Under the pieces are notes generated by a model. The model was not told the origin of the DNA. It worked only from the letters and a program-made list of their open reading frames with translations, and did not search any database. DNA of 64,000 nucleotides from Colocasia esculenta (taxonomy: Eukaryota > Streptophyta > Magnoliopsida > Alismatales > Araceae): assembly GCA_014218235.1 (NCBI GenBank), contig CM024759.1, positions 10,308,712-10,372,711 of the forward strand. The letters run 5' to 3'. Shown one piece after another: positions 1-12,087 of the stretch. The position numbers and the translations under genes are program-made. Numbering within the stretch: position 1 is the first letter of the stretch; the number at the start of each line of letters is the position of its first letter.

Positions 1-370
1 GGGATCGGGGACTCGGAACGGAGTGGAACGGACCTCACCCAGAGGAATCGTTCCCCTCGGCCGGAGAAGACGACGCGGCGGCAAGGGCGTCTGGATCTCG
101 CGGTCGTCGCCGCGAGGAGGAGGAGACGACGACAATAAGGACAGAGGATGGCACCTCCACCCCTGTTCCCCTGAAGCTCCGGCCCTGTGTCCCCTGCTGT
201 GGATCTCATCAATCCCCTCGTGGCTCCCTTCCGCCGACGCCCTCACGAAGAGGACGGCGCTGCCGATGCCGTCGAGGCGGTGCTTCTCTCCTCAGCGACG
301 GCGACGATGACCCACCCCTCTCTCAAGGTGCCACAGCAGCCACAGAGGGGCAGAGGAGAGAACAAGCGAG

Positions 371-462
<92 letters not shown>

Positions 463-467
463 AAGAG

Positions 468-538
<71 letters not shown>

Positions 539-983
539 AAGAGAGAGGAGCCTAGGGCATGGCGGTGGAGTAGCAGGGGCTTCTCCCCCTCGGCAACGGC
601 GGCGCAGCAGGTTTCATACCCCTCGACAGCGGCGGCGGCGACACAGCGAGAAAGAGGGAGCGATGGAGGAAGAAAGGTCGGCGAGGGTTTCTTTGCGAAG
701 GGGAACGGGACATTGGGCTCGGGAGGCGGTTTTGGACGGGCCGGGCGAACATATGTCAGCGGCCTTTGAGGAGCTGCTGACAATAGTTGTAGCTCCTGAA
801 TATGTCAACGGCTTAAAATAAAATCGCAGGCAAAGAAGTCTTATGTCAACGTTTACAACACCGCTGACAAATATTTAACCTTCTGTCAACGCTCATGGTT
901 ATTCGCTGACATATATTTAATATGCAACAACTTTTTCAGCTGTTGACATATACCTGTTGACAAAAATATGTTCTCTTGTAGTG
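1..983 (-). mobile_element. CACTA (En/Spm) transposon end with CpG-rich interior
   Basis: Read on the minus strand from 983, the sequence begins CACTACAAGAGAAC, a typical plant CACTA terminus. The next 230 bases hold repeated short words of the TGTCAACGG, TGTCAGCGG and TGTTGACA type in both orientations, as expected of CACTA subterminal transposase-binding repeats. Further left (1-760) the sequence is strongly CpG-rich and contains a long GA tract. The other terminus lies outside the window and no transposase domain is visible. The GC-rich part may be the element's own leader or captured host sequence. Confidence 0.6.
368..534. repeat. (GA)n microsatellite, interrupted
   Basis: About 165 bases of almost pure GA dinucleotide with a few GGA and GAA interruptions. 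The apparent open frames through it (Arg-Glu or Leu-Ser repeats) are products of the repeat and not genes. Confidence 0.95.
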
Positions 984-1029
984 CTCCTTCCCCACCCAGC
1001 GGAACCCCCCCTCCCAGTCGGCTATCCCG

Positions 1030-2208
1030 TGTAACGTCCCGACGCGGAATATCAGAACGATAAATAGTTAAATAAATAGTATAGAATGAGAAATAGACAT
1101 CAAACCATTTCACATTGGAAATAATGCCACATGAATAAACTTTATTAACAACTCCACTAAGTTCTATTACATTCTCTAATTCAGAGCTAAAACTATGGGC
1201 CCATAGTACTTTATTCAAATAAAAACAATGCACTAACTATCAAACTATCTACTAAGACGATTAGTTGACGAAACGACTGGTCACTCTTGCTGTTGCTCAT
1301 CTCCATTCTCGTGCGTGTGGTAGTCCCCATCAAACTCACCTGAAACACATGAAATAAATAGCACAGGATGAGCGATGATCACCCAGTAGGACTTAATATC
1401 TCGTGTAAACAGACATACTTTAAATGATTAATGTCCTTATAAAGTAGGATCACTAGCGAGAACGATCAGTATAGTCACGAGAGTAATGTCCACATGATAG
1501 CAAAGAACGATAGTACTTTTCACAAGAATAACACAACTAGAACGATAAAAGATTGGCCATATAACGAGATAGCACGATAACATGCCAGTCATGATAGCAT
1601 ACTAGTCAAGATACACTTTTGATTGTCTTTAGATTATCAACATAACTAGTACTTGAGTGTATATCGAACACTCTGATCATTAAACTCCCATGGGCACTAG
1701 CACTTTCGAGCGCACCTCCCAGGACCAGATCGGGCCCTTTATAATGTTGTCTGGCATTGATCATATTTTTATCTTAGACAATCAATAGATGGCCAAATAG
1801 AGTACCAAGAATAGATGAGAGTAATTGAAGAATAGATAAGAGTATAGAAAGAATGTGAATAAATAAGGGGATAGAGAACATACATAAGAATAAGGGTCAT
1901 ATTCGTAAAATAACGATAAACATGCGATAGTAACAGTTGCATAACACACATGATCGTGCCGGTAGTCTGGTGGAAATCACTAACTGCCTAATAGCCGTCT
2001 ACAAACACAAGCCAAAGGTTCGGCGTGATCTCAAGGTGAGAGAGAGCAATCTAAGGCCGTTGGATCATGCAGATCCGTAGGGGTAAATTGGGTATTGATG
2101 GTACAACCTATTCGTCGGCAATGGACGTCCGCCAAGTCAAGGAGTCTTATGAGGCCTCGACAAGGAGTTCCTGGTCCAGTCAGGAGTATTCCCAATGGAG
2201 AGGTCATT
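1030..2208 (+). mobile_element. Long-LTR fragment, family R1, copy 1
   Basis: Begins TGTAACGTCCCGACG, a common start for plant Ty3/gypsy LTRs, and can be followed to about 2208. Blocks around 1690-1760 and 2050-2205 recur on the minus strand at 9300-9850 and on the plus strand at 36020-36130 and 36430-36600. No coding domain is visible. The copy is cut at 2209, where an unrelated TGTAAC-starting sequence begins. Confidence 0.55.
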
Positions 2209-3125
2209 TGTAACGCCCATTTTTTTTTAAGTGTTAGAAAATATTAATAATGTGGTTATTATATATTAGTATTGTCATTAATTAAAATAATTAGAATTTG
2301 GGTTTAATTAATGGTAACATACGTTACCCCAGGTCTACACAGAGGTGCGCACTCCCACAGGGCGACCCAGAAAACGACAACAAAATAAAAATCCGAGAAC
2401 ACCATAATTTCCAAAAAATATGGATATCTCAGAAATATAATCCTCTGATTTTTTGACGGACGGACTTCGAGATAAGTCGACGCGACTATTTTTTCAGTTG
2501 AATTTTCACCCAGTGTAAATAAATCTAAAATTAGTAAAAAAAATCACCATAATTTGTAAACCTATCACAATAGTCTATGGTTGAAATTTTAACACAATGG
2601 ACCTCGTTTGAATACTAAAAATGTGGATCTTTAGGCCAGCCGATTTTTGGGCCATTTTACGGTGGCCATTTTCCTGGGATGTTTAGGCGCTTACGTGTGA
2701 GGCCTTGGGAAGGCCAGCACACTTGAGGGAATAGGTAACACGATAGTTACCATGTGTAACTTCCGAACGTGCATGACCTAGGTGTCGGAGGGTGGTAAAA
2801 TGGGGGTTTACCCCAACACCTGTGAACCGGCGTGGCATCATGCATGGAAAGGCTTGGGGCTATAAAACCATCCCCGTAACCAGCATGCTAACCCTTCCAT
2901 CAGTCATTCTGCAACCCCCCTGTTCTTGCTGTTTTCTTTTTCTTGCCATTGCTGTGAGGGAGCTGCTACTGTTGAAGCTGCAGCCTCCACTGGTCGTGCC
3001 TGAGGAGCTACAAGTTGTAGCTATTCGGTGGATTACAAGGACCTGCCCCACAGCCCCCTCATCTTCTTCTCCTGTTGGCAATGAACCCATTGAAGAGAAG
3101 GCCTCATCATCTATCTCACAATAGA
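2209..3125 (+). mobile_element. LTR-like sequence with TATA box, inserted in R1
   Basis: Starts TGTAACGCCCAT exactly where R1 homology stops, so it looks like an LTR inserted into copy 1. A TATA box at 2861 is followed by GC-richer sequence with a 110-codon open frame (2792-3124) that matches nothing I recognise. The 3' end and primer binding site could not be placed. Confidence 0.4.
2861..2868 (+). promoter_or_regulatory. TATA box of LTR-like element
   Basis: TATAAAAC inside GGGGCTATAAAACCATC, in the LTR-like block that begins at 2209. It is a plausible U3/R promoter. Transcription is inferred only. Confidence 0.4.
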
Positions 3126-4983
3126 ATTCTTTTCCTTTCTCACTCTTTTCTAAATTCTTGCCTCCTACATTTGCTAAGAATTCATGAACATCTTCATATC
3201 TACCTTTGAACTTGGGAATTCTTAAGTGAATTGTGTGTCCATCTCTTGTAATTATGTTTTAGTATCTGTGTATGTAGGATTCAATCTTTTTCTTCCTTTC
3301 TTTCTCAATCTTACCTCCTGACTCTGTAAACATCCACGAAAGTGTGTGTGTGTCAACTCTTGTGTTAGTACCAATTTTCAGATCATGTGGATTCACTTCC
3401 ACCCCTTCTTCTTCCTACACCTCAACTTAGTTCAGTAGTTGGAGTGATCTTTTACCATGTGCATGCTATTTTCCAGCTTTGGCAATAGTTCCATGATAGG
3501 AATTGAATCCCTCATCATGTTTAAGATATGTTTAAATCATAGGAAGCAATACATCATTCCTCCTCCATCTTGACGTGTGTAAATCTAAAACTATGTTAAT
3601 CTCGGACAGTTTCTTCCTACCTTGTGAGTTGTTTCATTGAGAGACCACGAAAGTCTCAAGTGTGTGAGCCTTGATATTGATTGGTGGTACAAGAAAAGAA
3701 AGTTTTTAGAGAATTACTCTTCCAGTAATTTTCCCTTGTTTTGTCTTTTCTTTTGATCATTCTGAAATCATGTTCCATATGTTCTCTTTCACTTCCTTGA
3801 AAAATTGGTTTGTTTCTTGAGGTCAAGATCATGCTTATGTAAGTATTAAACATGGTATGGGTCATAGGAAAGCTTGGTAGAACAACTTTTAGATGATTTT
3901 TGATCTTTTCCTAAAAGTTCACATAGTACCTTGTCGACAGCCATATCTCTATCTGTCGACAGGGCCATGTTCCCAGAACCCAGAAGTTCTGTCTGATAGT
4001 GGCTGTCGACAGGCAGTCCTCTGGCTGTCGACATGCCCTATCAGAGTTTGCATTTCAGCTTCAGTGAGAGCCTCACCTGTCGATAGTACAACCTGGCTGT
4101 CGACAGGCACAACTAGTCCTGGAAATCAGTACCTACCTTGACTCATTTCTTGATCGGAACTACACCCAATTGTTCTAACAAAATGCTTACTCATTCCTAG
4201 ATGTTTCTTCCACCTAAACACCTGCTAAAACCAATCATGTTATCTTTCCTTTACCATGAATTATCCCTTCAAAAGTTCCAGTCACAATTGATCTTGTGGA
4301 TCATCAATTTTCTGAAATCATGAAGAAACAGAGTTCCTTAATTCTTGTGTGTAAATCATGAGTAATCCTTTTGTGTCCTTAATCTTATAAAAATGAGTGT
4401 GTGATGATGACAATATGTGAGTCTTTGGGACTCATTCGAGAAATATGACTGGCAAATAAGGGCTGGTTTAGTCCTGGGGGAGCGCCCGAATCGTTAGTCG
4501 CCCGCGAGGGCGATGAGGACATCGTGGATGTTGGCATGCATCAGTTCGTGTTTGATTAGTCATCATATCATGCTTGTGTGTGTGAAAATGTGTCTGACTC
4601 TGAATTCAAGTATCATCCTGATTTATTGATCTTGCTTCTGACTATTCTTGTTCAATACGTGATATCATTTAGCTCATTTGTCCAATTTCTTGAACACTCA
4701 TTGCTAGCTATACATGATCTTATCTTGAGATTATACATTTGAATCCTTTCTATTCAAGGAATTGAATTCTACTGGGCTAGTTAGCTCATCAATTCCACTT
4801 TTTCAGTATCTAAAATTTTACAAGGCGGGACTTTCGGGACTTGTGTGTGGAGAGACCAACCTGGTGCATTTTATTTTTACAATGTAAATCAGAACCATGT
4901 ACACCCTTATTGAATGGTGATAATAATTTTTATTTATTGAAGCCTCTGAGCCAATTTACATACTGTTCAATTAGTTCAATTTT
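3126..4983. other. Non-coding repeat region between LTR blocks
   Basis: No gene is supported. The left part is CT/TTC-rich. The middle holds a cluster of CTGTCGACAG palindromes. The right part (4430-4800) has phrases resembling minus-strand R1 copies, such as GGATGTTGGCATGCAT, also near 9850. It probably belongs to nested LTRs whose borders I cannot fix. Confidence 0.4.
3931..4106. repeat. Cluster of CTGTCGACAG palindromes
   Basis: Six near-copies of the 10-bp palindrome CTGTCGACAG lie within 176 bp, near 3932, 3953, 4003, 4024, 4077 (as CTGTCGATAG) and 4097. The intervening sequence is not repeated, so this is not a simple tandem repeat. Confidence 0.85.
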
Positions 4984-7900
4984 TGTGATAGAGCGGGGTA
5001 TTTATGCCCATTAAGGCTCCATATCTAGGTCTGCCTCCCGCGAACGGACCGAAGTCTCGCAAGGGATAGCTCACACAAGTGTCCAGTAAGAATATAAAAG
5101 ACAACTACGCAGTATAAGACACAAGAAAGTACATGTGCTCATATCTGCATATAATAATTTACAACTGTCCCATTACATTATTACATGTCTAATTAAAAAA
5201 GTACAACTATCTGGGGCAGACCCCGAGGAGCACAAGCTCACACAACACTAACTACTACACAACTGCTGGTGGTACAAGTCTGACACAACCGCTGCTGCAA
5301 GCCAAACACACGACAAGCCTGAAAAGAACTGTGGGAGTGAGCCTCAACAAGTCACAGGCTCGTAGGGACCACCTAAGGACCACAACAACCAACATAAGAG
5401 TACCTCAATCTCAATGGTTATCGCTGGCCACACATATAACCAACCATTTCAGCTCACAACAATTGTATTTAAACTATAATTAAATATACCACATTAGCTA
5501 TCCACAACCTCGGAAAGTAGAGAGAACAAGGGACTAGCTTCACACCACTAGTTTGCTCAACAACAGTAACGCCTAGGCCTCAAGCCTCATAGGCAACCAT
5601 AGTCTCAACCAATCATTTAAGCTATAAGCCGCACAAGTAAATCACTGCCTAGGCTATAAGCTTCATAGGCAATCTCAAGTACGTGGGTACATGAACTACT
5701 AACTAAAGCTGGCCCTTTTACCCAACCACAATATGTCGAAAATCACACACAGATAGCAGAGTTGGCTACAACGGCCAATACTTCATACACGAAAACCATA
5801 CACGAAGCTTACTCTAGAAGGGTAAAGCACATGAGAGGAAGGTCACACTCACGACCTCCACGAAACACAATTCCCACTCAACACTAGAACAGACTAGGAT
5901 ACGACGTACCACCACAAACCATACCCACACAGGGTACAGTACCTATTACCACAAGGTACAGCACGGAAACCGCAAGTAAACCAGTGCCGTAACATGGCAC
6001 ACCATAGCGAGCTAAACCACATTTGGTGAGTCACATTCACCAAACATAACCAAAACTGTGCCACCACTCGGGCACACCACAATCCACACCGTAGTCACAA
6101 CTGTGTCAACACCAGGGCACACCTCGATGAGTTAAACCTCGACTATGAGTCACAACTCACGAATCACAGCCAGTGGCAAAACATGAGTCGGAAAGGAATG
6201 ACGCCACCACACGGGAACGGACTACTGGCTGATCAAGCCAGTATCCAACCCAGACACACAACACAAGAACAACCTCTCAGTCTCGCAGTCACGACGAAAG
6301 GTCCAACTGCCGCTCCACGAAACAAGTCAATAACTGTGGAGACCAACCAACACCACACCTGTAGACACACACTGCAGGTCCATGCCTGGCACCTCTAGGG
6401 TCTCTGGCCGGAGCACCCTAAAGTGAGGCACTGGAAAACAGGACTAGCTGGGGACCATGTCGACTACTGGTGTCCGTACCCCCAACTACGAGCGCGTTAC
6501 AAGCGACTACACACCCACAAACACAAGCCGCTGCCCTACTGTCGTCTTTCCCTCAGCCGGACGTACAACTCAAACACAGGAGTGAGGGTGTTCAGGAAGA
6601 CGACACAGACCTCGATGGTACCACATTGTACTGGGACAAACCCCGAGCACAACAAACACACGTGCCTGGCTCACAAAGAACCTGGGGTACCCGACTAGAG
6701 AGGCATTCCGGAATAGGCGCCCGGACCACCAAACTCGGCAAGCTCAAACCACGAATGTTCACAAACACTTTCTGTTCCAATCACGGTACATATTTGGAAT
6801 AGCTTGTTCCGGTCACCCTGTGACTTACAAGCTAACCTACACAATCACACATATAAACCATATTAATGATAACACCATGGCCTGTCATCAGTCACAAAGT
6901 GACAGTGAAGGTCATACTAAACACAGTACACAATATTCACATAATAACCATACTTAAACTTTACTAATCATTCATCCAGAAGAATCTACAAAAGATTCTA
7001 AAGGATCGAGGCTAGGTTCAGATGTGACCTCATCGCCACAATACCACGAACTAATCATAATAATAAGATACAGATACAATAACATAACAATAACGTATGT
7101 TATGCCATGCACACACCAACCATATGCACGACACCATAACCCCGTAATATTTCACATAAATCTTGTGCGCTAGGATGTAGTGAATCCCCCGCACACATGT
7201 AAAGAACTAGTAAACTACATAGCCGGTAAGCAGGCTTCAAAAGCCCTGTGCTCTAGGAGCACCACAGGTGTTATTACACCGCTCAGTATCGATAAACACA
7301 TTGCATCGCAATACTTGCAACAAGAATGCCGTGAAACACACTGTGTTGATACATGCACAGGTTGGCGGCAACATCGATTGCAGTCCATAGGATATAGACG
7401 ACAGTATTTCTTGCCGTCAATACTAAGTAAGCGGCCACCACCTGGCCGTTTACTCAAAATCAATGGCTAGAAACCTAGCCGTTAATCTCCCAACGAAGAA
7501 CTCAGCGTCAACCGATGTTGATGTCGATATCTTCAGTACTCAACACACACAGAACGCACAGAACGGCCTCAGGCTGATCACACGGGCAATCTAGCCCTAT
7601 AAACAATAGAAAAATGAGGGGAAACACTTTCCCTTACATCTATATACTATAATCAAACCGGAAAAGCAAGATCCAACACTTAGATTGATCAAACCACCCA
7701 ATCTCTCGGCATGGTAAACCTTTTTCCCGAAAACACAATTAACAAGCAGTCTATGCAAACGGAGCATGACAAGTCAAACAGGAAAAATCAAGGGATACAG
7801 TCCCTACCTCTGAAACGCAAATAAACTCCTAAAGAACCTCAAATCACGCCGAAACCCCAGAGCTTCCCGCGAATACCGCCCTTCAGTCCATCATTCCCCG

Positions 7901-8407
7901 CCTGATCTACCACTACTGCGCGCATCACGGCCTTCCCACGTGCTCCCGTCGACCGCCGAAGTAGTGAAGAGGCACAAGGGTACAGGTGGGGGAAAAGGAG
8001 GGATGAAGGTGGGGAAAGAGAAGGCTCGGTTGCCCCTAAAAACACAGACGCCTCAGGTTAACGTCAACCTCTGTGTCGCTAACCAAACTGCCCCAACTAG
8101 TCATCCACAACGCTCGCCGCCAAGTTCATGCAATAGAACCCACTAGAATGAACGATAGACGTCCACATCGATGGACGCCAAAAACATGTTAACGGCAACA
8201 CCATTGCCGCCAACACACAGTAGACGTCACAAACCTGGACGTCAACCCACTGTTGATGTCTAGCGCACTAAACGCCAACACAGATCCATAACCAACCCTG
8301 GTAAGGATCCACTAAGAAACACACAACATAAGTCGCACTGGTCAAGGTGTGACCACCTCATACGCTAAACCGAGGATCCACGAAGATCCGAAAACGTGCG
8401 ACGTTAC
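4984..8407 (+). mobile_element. Long-LTR family R2, copy A
   Basis: Begins near TGTGATAGAGCGGGG and runs to a CGTTACA at about 8407. Large parts (4990-5400 and 6540-6830) match, in reverse complement, the sequence at 42640-44310. Open frames in it are short and unlike known proteins. The 7340-8290 part is rich in paired words such as GGCAAC/GTTGAC and GACGTC. It is probably an LTR or leader of a large retrotransposon, but no coding domain proves this. Confidence 0.5.
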
Positions 8408-8817
8408 AATTTTACTCTTGATTTCTCGTTCGCTCACGTTCCGGCATTTATAGATATATTAAATGACGGGACGTGACATCATTCAAGCCAAGATTAAGTG
8501 TGTATAGAAACGTTTGTCCATCATGCCTTGAGTGCTCGAGGCAGAGGGACGCGATAACGGTATAAAATTGACCAATAAAATGAAGACAAGTTCTTTTAAA
8601 ATAATAGGGAAAATTTACATGAATAATTACACTTAATTATCAGGTATTTTATTAAGTAATTTTTGTAAGGTCTCATGGAAAAAATTCACGTTTAGTGTGT
8701 GCATGTGAGAGAAAATCAATGATAGCACATGAGAGTTGTGCACACATCTTTTAATTAATAAATCATGTGAATATTATAAATAAATATTAACATGTTGTTA
8801 CTGTTCATAACAATGAA
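8408..8817 (+). mobile_element. R1 fragment, plus orientation (half of inverted pair)
   Basis: From about 8516 the sequence GCCTTGAGTGCTCGAGG and the AT-rich stretch after it match the reverse complement of 9020-9285, and also the plus strand at 36628-36860. Homology stops at about 8817, where the opposite-facing copy begins. Confidence 0.5.
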
Positions 8818-10415
8818 CGTGACGGGTCGACTCGTCGCGACTTCCCTCGGTTCAAACCCGGCGGCCCGGTTCAGCAGAACGCGATCGGACCACCTGTCGC
8901 GTTTTCAGTATTGCGGTCAGAACCTAAATTGCTCTTATACCCCTACTATTTACACCATTTGACCCATGATTAAACTTGACTAAACACTGTTATGTATCGT
9001 ATTGATCTGATATTTTTTAATAATTACATAAATTCAATTAATTAAAAGCCATGTGTACAATCTTTCATGCTTACACAATTTCTCTACACTTGCACACACT
9101 AAACATTATTATTTGCATTGAGACCCTATTAAAATATTCTATAATATATCTATTAATTATTAAGTGTAATTATTTCACTTAATCTCCCAATTAATTAATG
9201 ACACTTGTGTTCATTTTATTCGCTTGATTTATACACCGTTATTGCTTCCCTCGGCCTTCGAGCACTCAAGGCATGACGGACACTTGTTTTATACACACTT
9301 TTCTTGGCATGGACCACCTCTCCATTGGGAATACTCCTAACAGGACCAGGGACTCCTTGTCAAGGCCTCTGTAAGTCTCCTTGGCTTTGGCGCACGTCCA
9401 TTGCCGACGAGCTGGTTGTACCCTTAAAACTCGTTACCCCCTTAGGGATCGACATAATCCAAACGACCTTAGTGTGTTTCCTTCTTAGCTTGGGATCACA
9501 CCGGACCTCTGGCTTGTGTTCATAGCACGGCTAGTGGGCAGTAGTGGCTTCTGCTAGACTGCCAGCACTTGACTTGGTGCTGTGCAACTGTTACTATCGT
9601 CTATTTAACATTATTTTACGAATATGTCTCTATTCTTATCTACTATCTCTGAACTCTCATCTGTTCATTTTCTCTCTACACTCTTGTCTATTTGTCTACT
9701 ATTATCATCTATTCTTGGTACTCTGTTTGGCCATCCATGTGATTGTCTAAGATAAGAAACATAACTTATGTCAGTGCAATGGAGCCCGATCTTGTCTTGG
9801 GGAGAGTGCCCGAAAAGTGCCATTTGCCCATGGGAGTTAAAATGATCAGGATGTTGGCATACATCCAGTGCCATTATACTATGAAGATTAATCTATGACA
9901 ATCAATCAATGCTATCTATACAAGTGCTATCATTCTCTTGTTAGTGTTACTTTGCTCTACATGACTATGCTCTCTAGTTACCCTCCATTTAAGACATTAA
10001 TCATTTAAAGCATGTTTGTTCTTACGAGATATTAAGTCCTACTGGGCGTTATTCGCTCATCCTGCGCTATTATTTCATGTGTTTCAGGTGAGTCTGATGG
10101 AGGTTATCACACTCACGAGGAAGGGAATGAGGATGATGCTCAGGAGTGACCAGTTTCGACAGCCACTGCTTAGTAGTTAGTTAGTAGTCAATTAGTCAGT
10201 TTGTAATAGTTTGAGTTTGAATAAAGTATTCTAGGCCCTAGTTTTGGCTCTGATTAGTGATGTAATAGTTAGTTGACAGAATATTAATGAAGTTGGATTT
10301 TATTTGGTTTTTATTTGGCATTATTCTAATTGTGCAATGGTGAATGTTTATTTATCGCTATGTACTATTTAATTAACTATAATTCTGCTCCGATATTTTA
10401 CGTCGGGGCGTTACA
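8818..10415 (-). mobile_element. R1 long-LTR copy 2, minus orientation
   Basis: On the minus strand it starts TGTAACGCCCCGACG at 10415 and runs left through blocks shared with copy 1 (1030-2208) and with 35330-37100. The phrase GAAAACGCGAC, shared with 37000, lies near its far end. The open frames at 9304-9750 are short and not protein-like. Confidence 0.55.
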
Positions 10416-10422
10416 TAGTACT

Positions 10423-11018
10423 TGTAACACCCCATATAACAATATGTTAAATAGACTAAATCAGCAAACTACCAACAACTCAGACTAGTCATTTTCAGAG
10501 CTCGAGTAGGAAAAGACCTCTGAAGTTAAGCGTGCCCAGTTGGGAGTAGTCCCAGGATGGGTGACCTTCCTGAGAACTCTACCAACTAGCACGGTTGTTG
10601 GACCAGTTTGTTGGTTGGGTCGTCACAAATAGTATCAGAGCCTTACCCACCCGGAAGTGTAGGAATTAAGTGCCACACTGGGCAAAGTGCTACATAGCGG
10701 GAGCCACCTCTTGAGCTTGTGGGGGCCACCTCTAGAATCCTGCCTGCCTGGGGTTTGATTGTGTGCTATATGTGAGTAGCCACGAGGACGTTGCTTATAT
10801 AAGAGGGGTAGATTGTAACATCCCATATAACAATATGTTAAAAATACTAAATCAGTAAACTACCAACAACTCGGACTAGTCATTTTTAGAGCTCGAGTAG
10901 GAAAATAACTTTGAAGTTAAGTGTGCTCAGTTGGGAGTACTCCCAAGATGTGTGACCTTCCTGGGAACTCTACCAACTAGCACGGTTGTTGGGCCAGTTT
11001 GTTGGTTGGGTCATCACA
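10423..11018 (+). mobile_element. Complete Cassandra element (5S-bearing mini LTR retrotransposon)
   Basis: Two 205-bp LTRs (10423-10627 and 10814-11018) both start TGTAACA and end TCACA, and enclose a 186-bp internal region with no coding capacity. After LTR1 comes AGTATCAGAGCC, one base from the initiator tRNA-Met primer-binding sequence; before LTR2 is a purine tract, AAGAGGGG. GTAC(T/C) flanks both sides as a likely 5-bp target duplication. The LTRs carry a 5S rRNA-derived block. Cassandra elements are known non-autonomous retrotransposons with this architecture; the call rests on size, LTR termini, primer site and 5S homology. Confidence 0.9.
10518..10580 (+). ncRNA. 5S rRNA-derived block in Cassandra LTR1
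   Basis: GAAGTTAAGCGTGC followed 27 bases later by GGATGGGTGACC matches the internal control region of plant 5S rRNA (A box and C box), with related spacing. It is known in Cassandra LTRs, where it may drive RNA polymerase III transcription. It is not a functional 5S gene, because the rest of the 5S sequence has diverged. LTR2 has a more mutated copy near 10911-10970. Confidence 0.85.
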
Positions 11019-11888
11019 GTACCCTTCGTTAGTGGGATCCCAAGTTGTTTCTTGGAGACTGGATGTAGGACTCCTGATGATAGGAGGTCCGAACTAGGAT
11101 AAAAATTCATGTTGCATATGTGATTGTTGTTGTTGTTGTTTTTTTTTTTTTTTTCCTGCTGCTCACTAACTTTAACCTCATGTTTAGTGTTTGTAAAGTT
11201 ATTTGTCATAGATAATTTTAAAGATTTTTAGCAATCCATTCACCCCTCTCTGGGCTTGCAACCTGGTCAACAGACACACTATACATATTTCATATGTATT
11301 TTGACTTTCTCTCTTAGAGCTCTTTTGATACCTGTTAAATTGATTAAGAGTGAATGTTAGACACTAATTGAGCCATTTATTTGACTTACATATATCATAG
11401 TAGACATCATCTTAGACATCATCAAAATAAGGGACACAACAAAAGCTTTCTATGGGTGCATGAAGAGACATAATGAGCAGTTGCTTTACTACATTAAGCA
11501 TCTTGCCAGCATAAGAATCATGGAGTCTCTCTATAAGTGCATGCTACTCTCCATTGAATCATCTCTATGGACCAATGCCAAGGAGTACCCATTTAGGGAT
11601 CTCCTCCTCATATAAAATTGGGAACTCTTCTCGATGCCAGATAAATAAAAAAAGGGATGCACACTATGACTGGTGAGTGATCCCCATCTAGCCAAGACAT
11701 TTTTTTCCAATCATTATACCCTACTTACTTAAGCATTAGAAGATTTTTCCATAGTAATACATACCGGGTCCTCTAACATGCTCTTCATTGGCATTGGCAG
11801 ATACATCAGTGTAGGTTATCTCCATCAAATCCATCGACTACTCTTGATCTAATAGTCCTATGTGAGAAGCTAATTCTTAGACTCTTCA
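11019..11888 (+). other. Probable decayed LTR/upstream part of Tat-type gypsy
   Basis: No gene is supported. A TTG/T run lies at 11129-11154. The right end (CTCTTCA at 11882-11888) abuts a degraded primer binding site, so this stretch probably contains the LTR of the element that follows, but its left border is not visible. Confidence 0.35.
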
Positions 11889-12045
11889 TTGGCACCATCT
11901 ATGGGAATTCTAAGTGAGAAGCCATGGCAAGTAGTAATGCCAATGCCAGAAGAGTAGTATAGCAAAGAAGTCTAAAAGGAAGGAAAGATAAAAAGCTACA
12001 GTTCCTCGTGAGAAAGAGGCTCTCTTCCCGATGAAGTGATGCATC

Positions 12046-12087
<42 letters not shown>

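Noticed and set aside
187..783. Open frames of Arg-Glu or Leu-Ser repeats on both strands
   Set aside because: They are read through the GA microsatellite, which is open in several frames by composition alone.
10518..10580. Functional 5S rRNA gene
   Set aside because: Only the control-region part resembles 5S rRNA and it lies in a Cassandra LTR; the flanking 5S sequence is missing.
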